64,000 nucleotides of DNA from Leptidea sinapis. Lineage: Eukaryota; Arthropoda; Insecta; Lepidoptera; Pieridae. Positions within the stretch are counted from its first letter, which is position 1; each line of letters starts with the position of its first letter. This document shows, in pieces, positions 1 through 12,300 of the stretch. Location: NCBI RefSeq assembly GCF_905404315.1, contig NC_066301.1, forward strand, positions 7,564,001-7,628,000, read 5' to 3'. Under the pieces are notes generated by a model. It saw only the letters and a list, made by a program, of their open reading frames with translations, was not told where the DNA came from and searched no databases. The translations under genes were made by a program, and so were the position numbers.

Positions 1-71
1 CTCTCGCAAACCTAGTGATATGTGAATTAGTTGTACCTGCCAACTATGCTTGAGTGAAGTTTAATACTTAC

Positions 72-247
72 TTCTCGGTGAGATAGTTTCCGGGCGCAGA
101 CAACGACCTGCCCGCGCGACTTAGCGCCCCCCTTTTCCCTTTGTCCCCCACTCCTACCGTACGCATCCTCAAGCCTTCTCCCGTTCCATCACCTGTCTCG
201 CTAGACTCCCGCCTCGTGCTATTCTCTCGGCTCCGCAGGAATGGATT
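72..247 (-). CDS. CaMKK: CaMKK exon: C-terminal tail (NPF... to SAPGNYLTE)
   Basis: The acceptor is CTACATTTCAG just above 247. The exon reads NPFLRSRENSTRRESSETG at its start and RAGRSLSAPGNYLTE at its end. NPF directly continues the KKHSFQ end of the previous exon, as in CaMKK proteins generally. The tail is rich in Arg, Ser and Gly and is probably disordered. The exon ends two bases into a codon at a strong GTAAGT donor (66-71), so at least one more exon should lie left of the window. If the donor is not used, the frame reads one Lys and stops at TAA (68-70). Confidence 0.85.
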
Positions 248-3200
248 CTGAAATGTAGAAATTAATATGAATTAATAATTTCTGTAAATTGGAAATGCTA
301 GCTCAAAACCCGACACTCCTATAAAGACTTGGCTGACAGTTTTGAATCATATTTATTTGGTAAGATCTTTAATACTTACTTGTAAAATAGTAACTTTACG
401 TTACAGTTTCATATTAAGCACGTAAATAATTAAAAGCATTGAAAAGAGTTTACGGGGAATTTAGCTTAAGATCATCAGCTAAAGTGTAGTTAAAGTGTGG
501 GTTCTCTATGCATCTTCTACGGGAGTGCTCAGAGGAGCTGTTCAGTCTAACACAAGCCGACTTTCACTAACGGACTTTACGTCAAAATTACTCTTACATC
601 AAGCTGCCATGCATTCAAACAATACAAAACAAAACAAAATTGCATCCCCGCGTTAATAGAAAGTTTTTTGCCCCGTCCAGCCACCATGTTGAATCATTTC
701 CAGTCTATTGTATTCCCGGACCGATACAACATAGCCGTTTGACCTCTGGTATTGTAGATGTCTATGGGCAAATGAGAATATATCTTTAACTTAACAAACC
801 TTTATTCTATAAATTCATAATCACATAATTCTACAATCGTTCTAATAAACACCAACCTGGAAACTGTGTTTCTTGAGCATTGTCTTGATGAGTATGAGCG
901 TGGAGATGTTGGGGATTGAGGTGACCACCTGCCTCATGTCTTCCTCTGTCACCTCCACCAGACGACAGTTCTCTTGTTCCGTCGGTAGCGGCTGTTGTCC
1001 ATCGCACGTCACCCATTCATGCTCCTGATCAAGAAGATATAGAAATATAAAATTTTTTTTTCTACATATTACTTAACCACAATATCTCATATCTGTTAAT
1101 ATTCACTGTAAGAGCGCATTCGCACTACGTCCAATCAGACCTCTGGTAATTTACGAACTAGATTCGGCTTCCGTCATCTGAACTTTCCGTCAACCTTAGA
1201 AATAGTTCTTCGACTACTTTGGATCGTTTTTTCACGTATACGGATCGGACTCTGATCGGACGTAGTGCAAAAGCGCTCTAATGTATATAGCACAAGAACT
1301 GTCTACTGAAGGAAGTTTAGTGTCGCACATAGGTTTTTCCAAAAGATCGCCACGACACCCAGTCTTGCGCTTTCAGCATCCAGTGGTCTCCTCAAACCTA
1401 AAACCAGGTTGTTGGTCACCTTGGTGGCCTGAAAATGCTGCGCCTTCTGGTTCCCTACTGCGCAGAAATTGTCTACTTCAGTAGTTTCCATTCCTACAAA
1501 TTCATTCTGCGAGCTGTTCATTGCGACATAAGCTATGCAATCCTTAGGGCACTGACTATTTTGGCTTTGCGGTGTATCTGCCCATTCCTCATTTGATTCC
1601 ACAGTGAGACTACAAGCCTTCTTCATTGGACTTTACGTGGCCAAGTTTCTGCGCCATTTCTCATCACATTTACTTTTTTAGACCCTACGGTATTGGGGAC
1701 ATGAAAATATTGCACAACTTCTTGATTGCTACTAAGCGGAGTCTTGTTCGACCTAATCTCTATCGAAATTGGCCACTGCCCAGCTTGTGCAGTATATGGA
1801 GTTTTTAGAGGAACTGCTTACATATTTATACATATGAAAAGAATTTTATAAACAATTCGTTTTAGCGATAGTATCATGGCCTTCTTTAAGTTTCTTTTTA
1901 TATATCATTAAATCAATTGGTAAAGCAAAAACCAGGTGGCTTGAGAAGTAGTACTTTTTCCTAGATTAGAGTGGAGACGCATATTCAAATTCATTTTTTT
2001 TTTATCTAAAATAGGATTTCAAATCACTTATAGAACGTAAAAACTACCACCCATTCAAAATAGTTTTCCTTAGACCTGAGAAGAACCATAAGAAACTCAG
2101 AGGTCGGGTTTTTTTTTATAAAAATATGGATTACAATGTAATATCGTACAATAAACATTTACAATTAAAAACCCTGAGGGTGTTCGCTTCATTCCCAGTC
2201 TGTGGTATCAGTAAGAAAATCATATCATTTGTTAAGTACATTTCCTGGGGTCATGTTGTAAAAGCATATACATCGCCCAATAAAAGTAGGCTTAGCAAAT
2301 TTATGTTTGTTCCTTGTATCAACATTATGATTGTCACATTTCTAGTTCTAGTTCATAATCATGGTGTATTGTTTTCGACCTTTATCTCTTTCATCGTAGC
2401 TCGCTTAACGGGATCTTTCTCGAGCATCCTGGAAAGTAGCCTCCTCAGGGATGAAGATACGGTCGGGCGCGACGGGAAGATGAGCGGGTCGGCAAGTATA
2501 CGACGCTGCAGTTCTGACACGCTGGACGCAGACCAAGGCAGACGCCCCGTCACCATGGCATACAATGTCACACCTAGCGACCAGATGTCTGCCGCCTGGA
2601 ACCACAATTTTAGACACTGATTAAATAGGAAACTATTGTTGGAAAAAATAATTTTACCAGTGGCTCCATTGCACAGGATGGGTACCACAACGGCGTCTAT
2701 TTCTGCCGTAAAGCAGTTTAAGGCCTCTGGTGTTGCAAGAGAATGTGGGCGGCGGTGATCACTTAACACCAGGTGACCCGTACGCTCGTTTGTCCTCCTA
2801 TTCCATAAAAAAAAGTAATGTGTAAGCATTATTGTGTTACGGTCTGAAGGGCGCCGTAGCTAGTGAAATTACTGGGCAAATGAGACTTAACATCTTATGT
2901 CTCAAGTTGACGAGCGAATATTTTTGTATAATTCAGCGCTGCTTAGAATTTTTGGGTCTTTCAAGCATTGTAATGACGCTGCCCATTACAATGCATTCAA
3001 TTACTATCAGCTGAACGTCGTGCTCGTTTCATCCCTTATTTTCATTAAAAAAGAAAATTACCTCGCCGTTGTATTTGTCAGTAGGAGTTGCGGAGGCTTC
3101 TGGAGCACGGAAGGCCGGAGTCCCAACTGCCCCGGACAGCTCCCCTGCAGCAGCCAACTCTCCACATGCACCCAGGTCTGCCACTTGCACGCGTCCTTCA

Positions 3201-3353
3201 CCAAGTAGCAAATTGGCAGGCTTAATATCGCGATGAGCAATACGCTGGAAGTGTACTGGAAAATTTTAAGAGACATTTGATTATTATTAACACAGACGAC
3301 GTATTTGTAAGACTCATCTGATATTCCCACGATATTCCTATTTACATATATAC

Positions 3354-3392
<39 letters not shown>

Positions 3393-6300
3393 AGCTGTCC
3401 CAGCAAACGTTGTATTGCCGATATTAAAATCGCGATACAAAAGTAACTGTTGATCGTAGATGGGTGAAAATTTGAAGTTGTATGTATTTATTAATGCTGA
3501 CTCATAATTAAACAAATTAAAAAAATATGTCAAAAAAATTAAAAAATAATTTGGTGTCGACCCACCCTTAACATTTAGGGGGATGAAAAATAGATGTTGT
3601 CCGATTCTCAGACCTACCCAATATGCACTCAAAATTTCATGAGAATAGGTCAAGCCGTTTCGGAGGAGTTCATAGTTTAACACCATGACACGAGAATTTT
3701 ATATATTAGAAATATATATATACACGCGATATACACTATGAGAGTGTGGGGTGCACTTAAATGGTTATATTGTGTTTATTTTATTGAAATTATGCATCTA
3801 TTAAATGATATAAAACTGTCAAATTATTTTTGTTACTATAAGCGGCCTTACAAATAAACTTGGTATAATGTTATAACTGATGATAAACAAAGAAAATGCA
3901 AAATGTTTACATGATCGTTGACAACACTGACAATACAATGATAATTCTGAAGTTTTCCTAATGACAAGCTGCCTTGCAAATAAACGCGGGAAACGTTATA
4001 CGTCCGTAAAAACTATTCGTAAGCAAAATGTCTATTTGTAAACATTTTACGTATTCTTGGTTTATGTTAATTATAGCTAAGTTATAGCTTTATGCCAATT
4101 TTATTTGTAAGGCCGTTAGAATTTTATTTTAATACTAGTGGACCCAACAGACGTTGTCCTGTACACACGTCTTAAATTGAAATATCGGTCCAGCCGTTAG
4201 GAGGAGTTCACTAACATACACATGAGCAGGAGAATTATATTTATTATATGGACGGAATTGAGAATCTAAACCAATCACAAATTCACTGAAACAATCAAAA
4301 AATCATCAAAATCGGTCCAGCCGTTTAGAAGGTAGTTTTATTGTGAATCTAAACCATTCTCGAATCCACCTGAAGACACACACCAATCTCAAATTCACTG
4401 GAACACACAAAAATATCATCAAAATCGGTCCAGCCGTTTAGGAGGTAGTTGAATTGTGAATCTAAACCATCCTCAAATCCCCTTGAACTCACACAAAAAG
4501 TTTCATCAAAATCGGTCCAGCCGTCTAGGAGGAGTTCAGTGACATACACACGCACACAAGAAATATATATATATAATAAAGATAAAGACTAGCTGACCCA
4601 GCAAACGTTGTATTGCCGATATTAAAATCGCGATACAAAAGTAACTGTTGATCGTAGATGGGTGAAAATTTGAAGTTGTATGTATTTTATTATTAATAAA
4701 TTATTAATGCTGACTCATAATCAAACAGATTAAAAAAAAAAATGTCAGAAAAATTAAAAAAAAAAAAATTGTGTGGACCACTCTTAACATTTAGGGGGAT
4801 GAAAAATAAATGTTGTCCGATTCTCAGACCTACTTAACATGCACTCATAATTTCATGAGAATCGATCAAGCCGTTTCGGAGGAGTTCAATGTTTAACACC
4901 ATGACACGAGAATTTTATATACAATATAGATATATATTAGATAGTAAGCTGTCGGTCTTCCTATATGAATTAAAAAAAAAAAATGACAATTCATACAATG
5001 AGCGGGTACAGGGTAATTAATTTATATGGCAAAACAACGTTTGCCGAGTTAGCTTAGTGTATAATTAATTACTTTGTATCCTTTCACCATTTAGGCTCAA
5101 TGTAAAGTAAATATCCTAAAACAACAGGTAAAATTTCCGCTGATATTATGACTTTTGCTTGAAATTTTTAATTTCGGTCGTTAAGTATCGTGTCACCCTG
5201 AATGATTCCTGTATAGTAATAATTACAAGTATCTGGTACAAATTTGAAAACATATTTAGTTATTTTTTTCAAATTCTTTAGATTTACAAGAGCGACATCT
5301 CAAGTCAATTTCCTAATATACAACTATTGGGGTTGAGCAAGTTATCAACTGTAAAGTAGATTAATGGTAGATCCTGTAGATGAAGCCACAACTTGAGAAG
5401 TTGAACAAGACATACAAGATTAATCAACGACACGTCACTCGAACGGTTGGCTCAGTGGAAGAGCGCTTGCACGGAACGCAAGAGGTCCCGGGTTCGAGTC
5501 CCACATCGATCATCAATTTTGTTTTCAAATTTAATTTGTGTAATATATGTGTTATGTATTTATCTATATATATAAAAGAGAATGTATGTTTGTATATTCC
5601 CTAATAACTCCTAAACTATTCGACCGATCTCAATGAAATCTTTTGTAATAGATTTGTTGAAGCTCAAGGCAGGTTTACATATATAGTTTGTCGTGTCACC
5701 CACATACTCACCCACGCATTTACCATATCTCTCGAACCGTTTATTGACAGAACAACGTCTGTCGGGTCAGCTAGTAATATAATAATGTAAACATAAGAAT
5801 CTTTTTAATCCTCTGGTTGAAAGTTATCCAATAATTGCATGATTGTCAGCAATATTATTATATACATTACTTGTTCATTGATGTGTTAATAATCGCTACC
5901 AACGTTATGAACTGTCATAAGACATCCCAATTAATAATTATATTTATTTAACTACTCACTGTGTTAGTAATGTTATTTTATAATATAATTATCACTATAA
6001 TTAGAAATAACTATAATAGATCTTTAGTTAACTTCGTAATTCGTGTAAGTTAGTTGGCACTGCAGCAGTGCCAACTAACAGTTGGCCAGAGAAATTATTA
6101 GTGGAAACTGTAAAATACAGATATTTCCATTTTATTAAGTGCGTTTAAATTACCAACCCCTTCTATATGATAAAATATTAAAGTATTAAATATTTGCGCC
6201 AAATCTTTTATTTTAAGAAAGAGGAGGCCAAACGAGCATATAATTATATTGACACACTTTTTACACAAATTATCGAGCCCCAAGTTAAGCATATATAGCC

Positions 6301-9300
6301 TGTGTTATGGGTTACAAGACAATGATATATTTAATAAAATTTACTCACTTCAACATACATATATTCATACAAACATACATAAATACATTTAAACATCCAT
6401 GACTTGGAAACAAACATCTATATTCATCATATAAATGCTTGCACCTACCGGGATTCGAACCCGGGACGGGTAAGTAGGTTCGCTAACCACTCGGCTATAC
6501 AGGTTGCATATATACGAGCATATATAATATCACCCGATAGTATTTGATGACCGCAGCGGAAATAACAAGCCTTACCGACTGTATGAAGCGACGATAAAAA
6601 TATCATATCAAAGAACATAATATGATTTCGAAATCCGAATAAACGTTGGTACGTGACGGGCGAGGATCGAACCCGGGGCTCTGTGGTGAGAGTCAACTGT
6701 TCCACCTATTGCCCTGTTATATAGGTCTGTAATAACATATCTGTATATTATATCTAATATCTAATATATCTAATATACAGATATGTTATTACAGACCTAT
6801 ATAAGTTCAAACGCATAAATAGATACCATCCATTTGTTATAAAAAATATTGATTATCGAAAGGGGCAATACAAGATTTAGTTATTTTTCAATGACAGTGC
6901 GCAAGCAACGTAATAATCCTCTCATAATTTTTCCTATACGCGCTCAAAAGGATAGATTTACGATTATCCAGAACTTATTTGCTGACGCTACTGCATTGGA
7001 GAGCTGTCCATATGACCGCGATAGTACTTACGGTACTCAACACCGAGCAGCGCGTCGCGGAAGTACTTCCTGGCCAGGTCTTCACTGAGCGGCTGCTCAC
7101 TGGGCACCTCCACCACGGGCCCGCCCTCCAGCAGTTGGAAAACTAAATACAATTGGTCCTCGGCGGGGTCATCTAGCACCTGTCAATAGCCAAATAATTA
7201 TTAATCTTTTGCTGTCGCATTAGAGGCTCCTTGTACAAGAGAGAACTGAAAATCATTATTTGTAAACCTACAATTATTAGACTAAAAAGAAACCACTCCA
7301 CGGAGGCATAATGAAGCTTCGGAAAGTGGAATTAAGTTTCTTTATCACGTTTTCATTCACTTTTATTTTTATTTGTTGTAAGCCTTATACAACTGTGTAG
7401 AAATGTATGGAAAAATTAGACGAAAAAAGTAATATAGGTTTTTAATCATCAATGAACATAAAAAATAATTAAAGAAGAAAAATAAAAAAATACTTTATGA
7501 TACAAAAAATAATTGACAGAAAGAAAAAATATTTATTACAACACACACACAAATAACAAAATGAAGCGACTTACAAAATATACAAATATAAAAACGTGTC
7601 GTGTTTAAAAAGGAGCCACAATTCCTGTTACATATTTAAAACTTCTTGATGTTTATTTCTTAAACATTTAGAATTCTTAAATCTGAGAAAGGTCTCACTA
7701 ATGTAACCTCTTAAGTCTTAATGCAGTGGCCAAAAACTCAGCCAACGGCCTAGACGCATAGTTTCTCAACCTTATTTTGCTCACCGTCCACTTTGAGAAT
7801 ATGTTTTTTTATTTTACTTTAGTACGTGATTAGCGTGTATATTTTTGCCTTTTTAGACTATATTTTTTAATCAATCCACACCCCATCTGCGCCATCTCAA
7901 TGCCCCCTAATTTTCTCTGGGTCTTCTACTGCCCCCCAGAAAGTCTCATACGCCCACAAGGGGGTGTTATCGCCCACGTTGAGAACATATGGCCTAGAGG
8001 AATCGAGCTGAGCTAAGTTACCTCTCCCTGGCAAGATCTCCATGGTTCTTTTTAATGAAAGTAAGACACGAGACAAACAGCAAGTTAATCACGAACTAAC
8101 TTAATCTCGCGTCGTTCCTAGTCCAAAACTATACTTCTCAGTCATAAAATAAAGCGGATTATTTTAACAGTTTGCCCCAAAGGTTATGTAAATACTACGT
8201 AATAAGAGGCGGAACTGCCTAATTAAAAATTGAAATTTACTTTAGTATGAAACGTGTAGTGATTTGACATAAGTTTGAAACAGTAGTAATTACAGTATGG
8301 CGATTGGCGACGAAGTACAATCCGGCTAAGTTTGAAAGCAAACAGTTGCTCAAAACGTAGTGGATTTCGGGTATCTCTGTTTTTTACAAGATTATAGCCG
8401 CCATCTGCCAATCTATCAATGACTGCACTTTTCATACAATCGAGTGAATCGCTTTTTTCTTAGACAGTTTCGCTAGGCTGGTCTGCCAAATCAGCGGTAC
8501 TGTTAAAATAAACTGATAAAAAATGACCGATTAAAAGTTGAATAAAGCCACCTTGATGAAAACATTATTATAAACATGACTTTAGAACAACTAGTACTCA
8601 TCAAACCCTAATGTTATTACGTTTAAACACTACTTTATCAGACCTTGCAAAAACAATCACCAAAGTACACCTAACTTTTACAGTTGGAGCCGTGTTAATC
8701 GTTCAATCTAGATAAAAATTGTATGGAACATTATTAACATTTTTTTTATTTTAGGAATCACAAAGGATAATACAATACAAAAGCACCCATAAACCACTTG
8801 GGTTTGTGTGGAGTGCCGTACGATCTACATTGCAACATTACAATAGAGAAAACAATAGAAAAAAACAAAATATACTAAATAACATAATGTAATTAACAGA
8901 ACAAAATTCACGAACCAAGTATTATTAAAATGGTTTGTTTCAATTCTTACCTGTTTACCTTAACTGTTTACCAATGCTATTTAACGTGACATTGTTTTGT
9001 TTCTTTGTAAAGAAAAATGTATTACGTTTGTAATAAATAAAAAATGCGCCTAATTCTGGATTAAAACTATGGCGATCTTCTACATGAGGTAACGCAGCTC
9101 CGGTTGATTCCTCAAGGTCGTTGGCTCGGTCCCAAACCTTAAGAAAGAGCTCACAGAAAGCAGGGTTACCAGATGAAAAAAACAAATGCTCGGAGGAAAG
9201 GCCTTATTTCATTTGAATACACCTGAGATTTTTTACGGTTTGAGGATAAAAAAAATTGTATTATCGTTTTTGTATACTGCCTGTCTTCCGTTCGCGCCAT

Positions 9301-12300
9301 ACTATTAATTAATATAATTTGAAGAATTTTACATGTGAGGCAATAATTTCTTTTTTTTGTATCTTCTAAAAAGAGCGCATTCATTTTCACACCGCCGGAG
9401 TATCTAACATAGTTTATTCCCTCTCAGAGTGCCATTTATTTCTGAAGCAATGAAATAAATGTAGAGTAGTCTATTATGAGAAAGTAATTATCTTTTGTTA
9501 GTTATAAATTTAATTATTTACGTTGGTTAACTGATGATTTTAAAGTGATCACCGCAGCCCATGTTCTCTTGCAAGAAGGGCGGAATCAGAGGAATTTGTA
9601 CGCATTTGAGGAACTTAATACTGTTCATGTCCTTTTTTTGAAAGTAGTCATGTCATCTCGACAGGTCAATTGAACGTGGAAGAAAGTGAGAACAGTTTTT
9701 TTTTACTAAGAATATAATATACATTTTGATATATATACATTGTCCTCCAAAGCCTGACTGGGGATCATACAGTCTGATTATATTATTTAATAACTATAGG
9801 TACTAATTATCTAACAAAAAATAAACATTTAGCAACAAATACTTTACATTCGATATTTTTTTTAACATATTTTTAAATTTAATTTTGTTAGGCTCGTTTC
9901 TAATATCCTCGGGCTCGCAGGTAAGTAAATAATGGTCACGTTTATTAATAGTTCTATCACAATAATAATTTACGACGAATATTGTACATAATATTCGTCG
10001 TGGATATAATCCTAGTGTTATAGCTGTGACTTACTAGCGATAGACTGTGCTCCCGAGTGCCATGGTGTTTATTTTGTAGTAAATATTTATGTTTTAAGGC
10101 TATCGGCAGTATTTTACAAATTTTTAATAGTTTTTTATAGTTATTTTTGCATTTAAATTTAGTTTTGTTTATCAACAAGTAGTCTTAGGAACCTTATTAT
10201 GGTATGGTATGGTATGGTATAATCGGGCCAACCGCAACTCGACGACTGTGCGTCTATTTTGCGTGTGTGGGAATATATTTGTTATTCCTGCCACCCCAAT
10301 TCCTCCAGAAACCTTAGCAACCCCTTTTCCATCCTAAAAACTTATTGGAGTGTGTTTGGGTACCAAGATGTTGAGCCCGGTAAGTTGCTACACCTGGACA
10401 ATGCAGAAGTACACGTGCAGCAGTTTCATCTGCCACCATGCAGGCCCTGCACAGCAGGCTGTCAGTTATGCCCATATTAAAAAGATATTTATCATAGGGA
10501 CCGTGCCCGCTTAGGGCTGCCGTTATCCGTTTAAGTGTATTCTATTGAGCTTAATAAGGCGATTTGCCATACTGGCATCAATGTTGCAGGAACCTTATTA
10601 TTAATTACCTCAACTAATTTAACTACGTTAGGATGGTCCAGTTTCTTGAGCACGGCGATCTCCCGGTAGATGCTCTGGAGTGGGTCTGGAGCGGGGCCGG
10701 GTCGCCGCGGGGGTGGACGACCGAACAGTCCCGCGCGACGCATCAACTTACGTTTCGACAGGATCTTCATAGCCTGCACATAAGGGGACGAGGGTTTTTT
10801 ATGCCAGTACGGGACGAGACGAGCAGGACGTTCAACTGATGGTAATTGATACAACCTGCCCATTACAATGCAGTGCCGCTCAGGATTCTTGAAAAACCCA
10901 AAAACTCTGAGCGGCACTTCAATTGCGCTCGTCACCTTAAGACATTAGATGTTAAGTTTCATTAACTCAGTAATTTCAGTAGCTACGTCGCCCTTCAGAC
11001 CGAAACACAGAATTGTTTACACATAACTGCTTCACGGCAGAAATAGGCGCCGTTGTGGATATATACATCTAGATATTGTCTCTTGCTATTAGACAACCGA
11101 TAAAAACAGGCCAGGCATATTAGTTTAGTAGGCATGACAAACTACGTCTTACACTCGCGATTTGTATGAAAGTTTGTGTTAGTGTGCGTGCATTGCTCAA
11201 AATACAGGTTAGTTCTAAACTCAATTTTTTTCACCGTTTTCACAGCTGTCTAGATGATCTAAGATTAATTATCATCCCAACTTTACACTGACATACAGTT
11301 TGTATTTCGAATAGAAATGCAATACATTCTGTTTAAATTATTATAAAAATAGTTAAAAAATAAATATAATATAGTTATTTTAAAAATATACTTTATTTTT
11401 AATGTTTATGTGATATTAACAAAACACGTTTATGCGAAAAACCAATGGAAAAGTAGAAAAGCAAAACAATTAGTATTTTCAATTTAAAAGTATTTCAGCA
11501 TAATTTTGTTTATGATATACTGATTTTCAAATTTACTTATAAATTTCAAAAACAAACGAGTCAACGAAGTCGCAGATTGGACAATTGATCAGTATAAAAG
11601 TGCCATTAAGAAATGATATAATTAAGATGAAGATACGTACTAAAAATTATTTTTCAACCACAATCGAAAATGACCTCTGATAAATGAGTCAACAACTGTT
11701 AATAAGTGTATATTTGGAGACACGGCAGTGTTCCGCCAAGGCGAGCAAAACGGCACGGCCGTACCATCCTTTCTCGAAGCAGTTCAGGCCATTTTCGACC
11801 ACCTATAACTTCGTTATGGATATAACAAGAAGCCTGAATTTACAGTATCCAAGCGGGCATTGTATAAACACTATATATTTAAAATTTCATTCAATTTGAA
11901 CCAGTAGTTTAAAAATTATAACTAGTCAAAATTTCTTAATTTTGTCACTGACTGACCATATCATATATCATCAAAAGTTTGGCAAAAGGCACTTCTAGAA
12001 GACATAGAAGCTTCATATTTAAAATACAATAAGTATAAAGTGTATAAATCAAGGGAAAACATAAATATTTTGCAATTTTGGTCCAGTTATGTAGACACAC
12101 CATATAAATGACTTTGTAATCACATAATATTATTTATGAGATTACAAAGTTATTTATGCAGGTGGTGTTTGTGTTGAAAGTTTACGTGGCACTTTAGAGA
12201 GTCACAAATCTTGAAAGGAACAAAGTTGGATTTTCTCCAAAAAGAAATGATATGCCATCAAAAACACAACTTGTAATACACTGGCCTTCAAAAGTAAGTA

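Noticed and set aside
831..1016. 61-codon minus frame as a gene
   Set aside because: It overlaps the kinase exon at 857-1024 in another register; the kinase frame has clear homology and splice sites.
2126..2620. 164-codon plus frame
   Set aside because: It is the antisense of a Jockey 3' end and of the kinase exon.
4256..4545. CRISPR-like array (three units)
   Set aside because: Units are imperfect, directly adjacent and without unique spacers of constant length, and the context is a Helitron in an animal genome.
5437..5508. Functional tRNA-Ser (anticodon GGA)
   Set aside because: The cloverleaf is tRNA-like, but base 33 is C, the acceptor stem has a mismatch, the variable arm is short for serine, and the sequence is part of a dispersed repeat.
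10199..10220. GGTAT pentamer run as telomeric or regulatory repeat
   Set aside because: It sits exactly at the 3' end of an R1-like element on the minus strand and is best read as its tail; the lepidopteran telomere unit is TTAGG.
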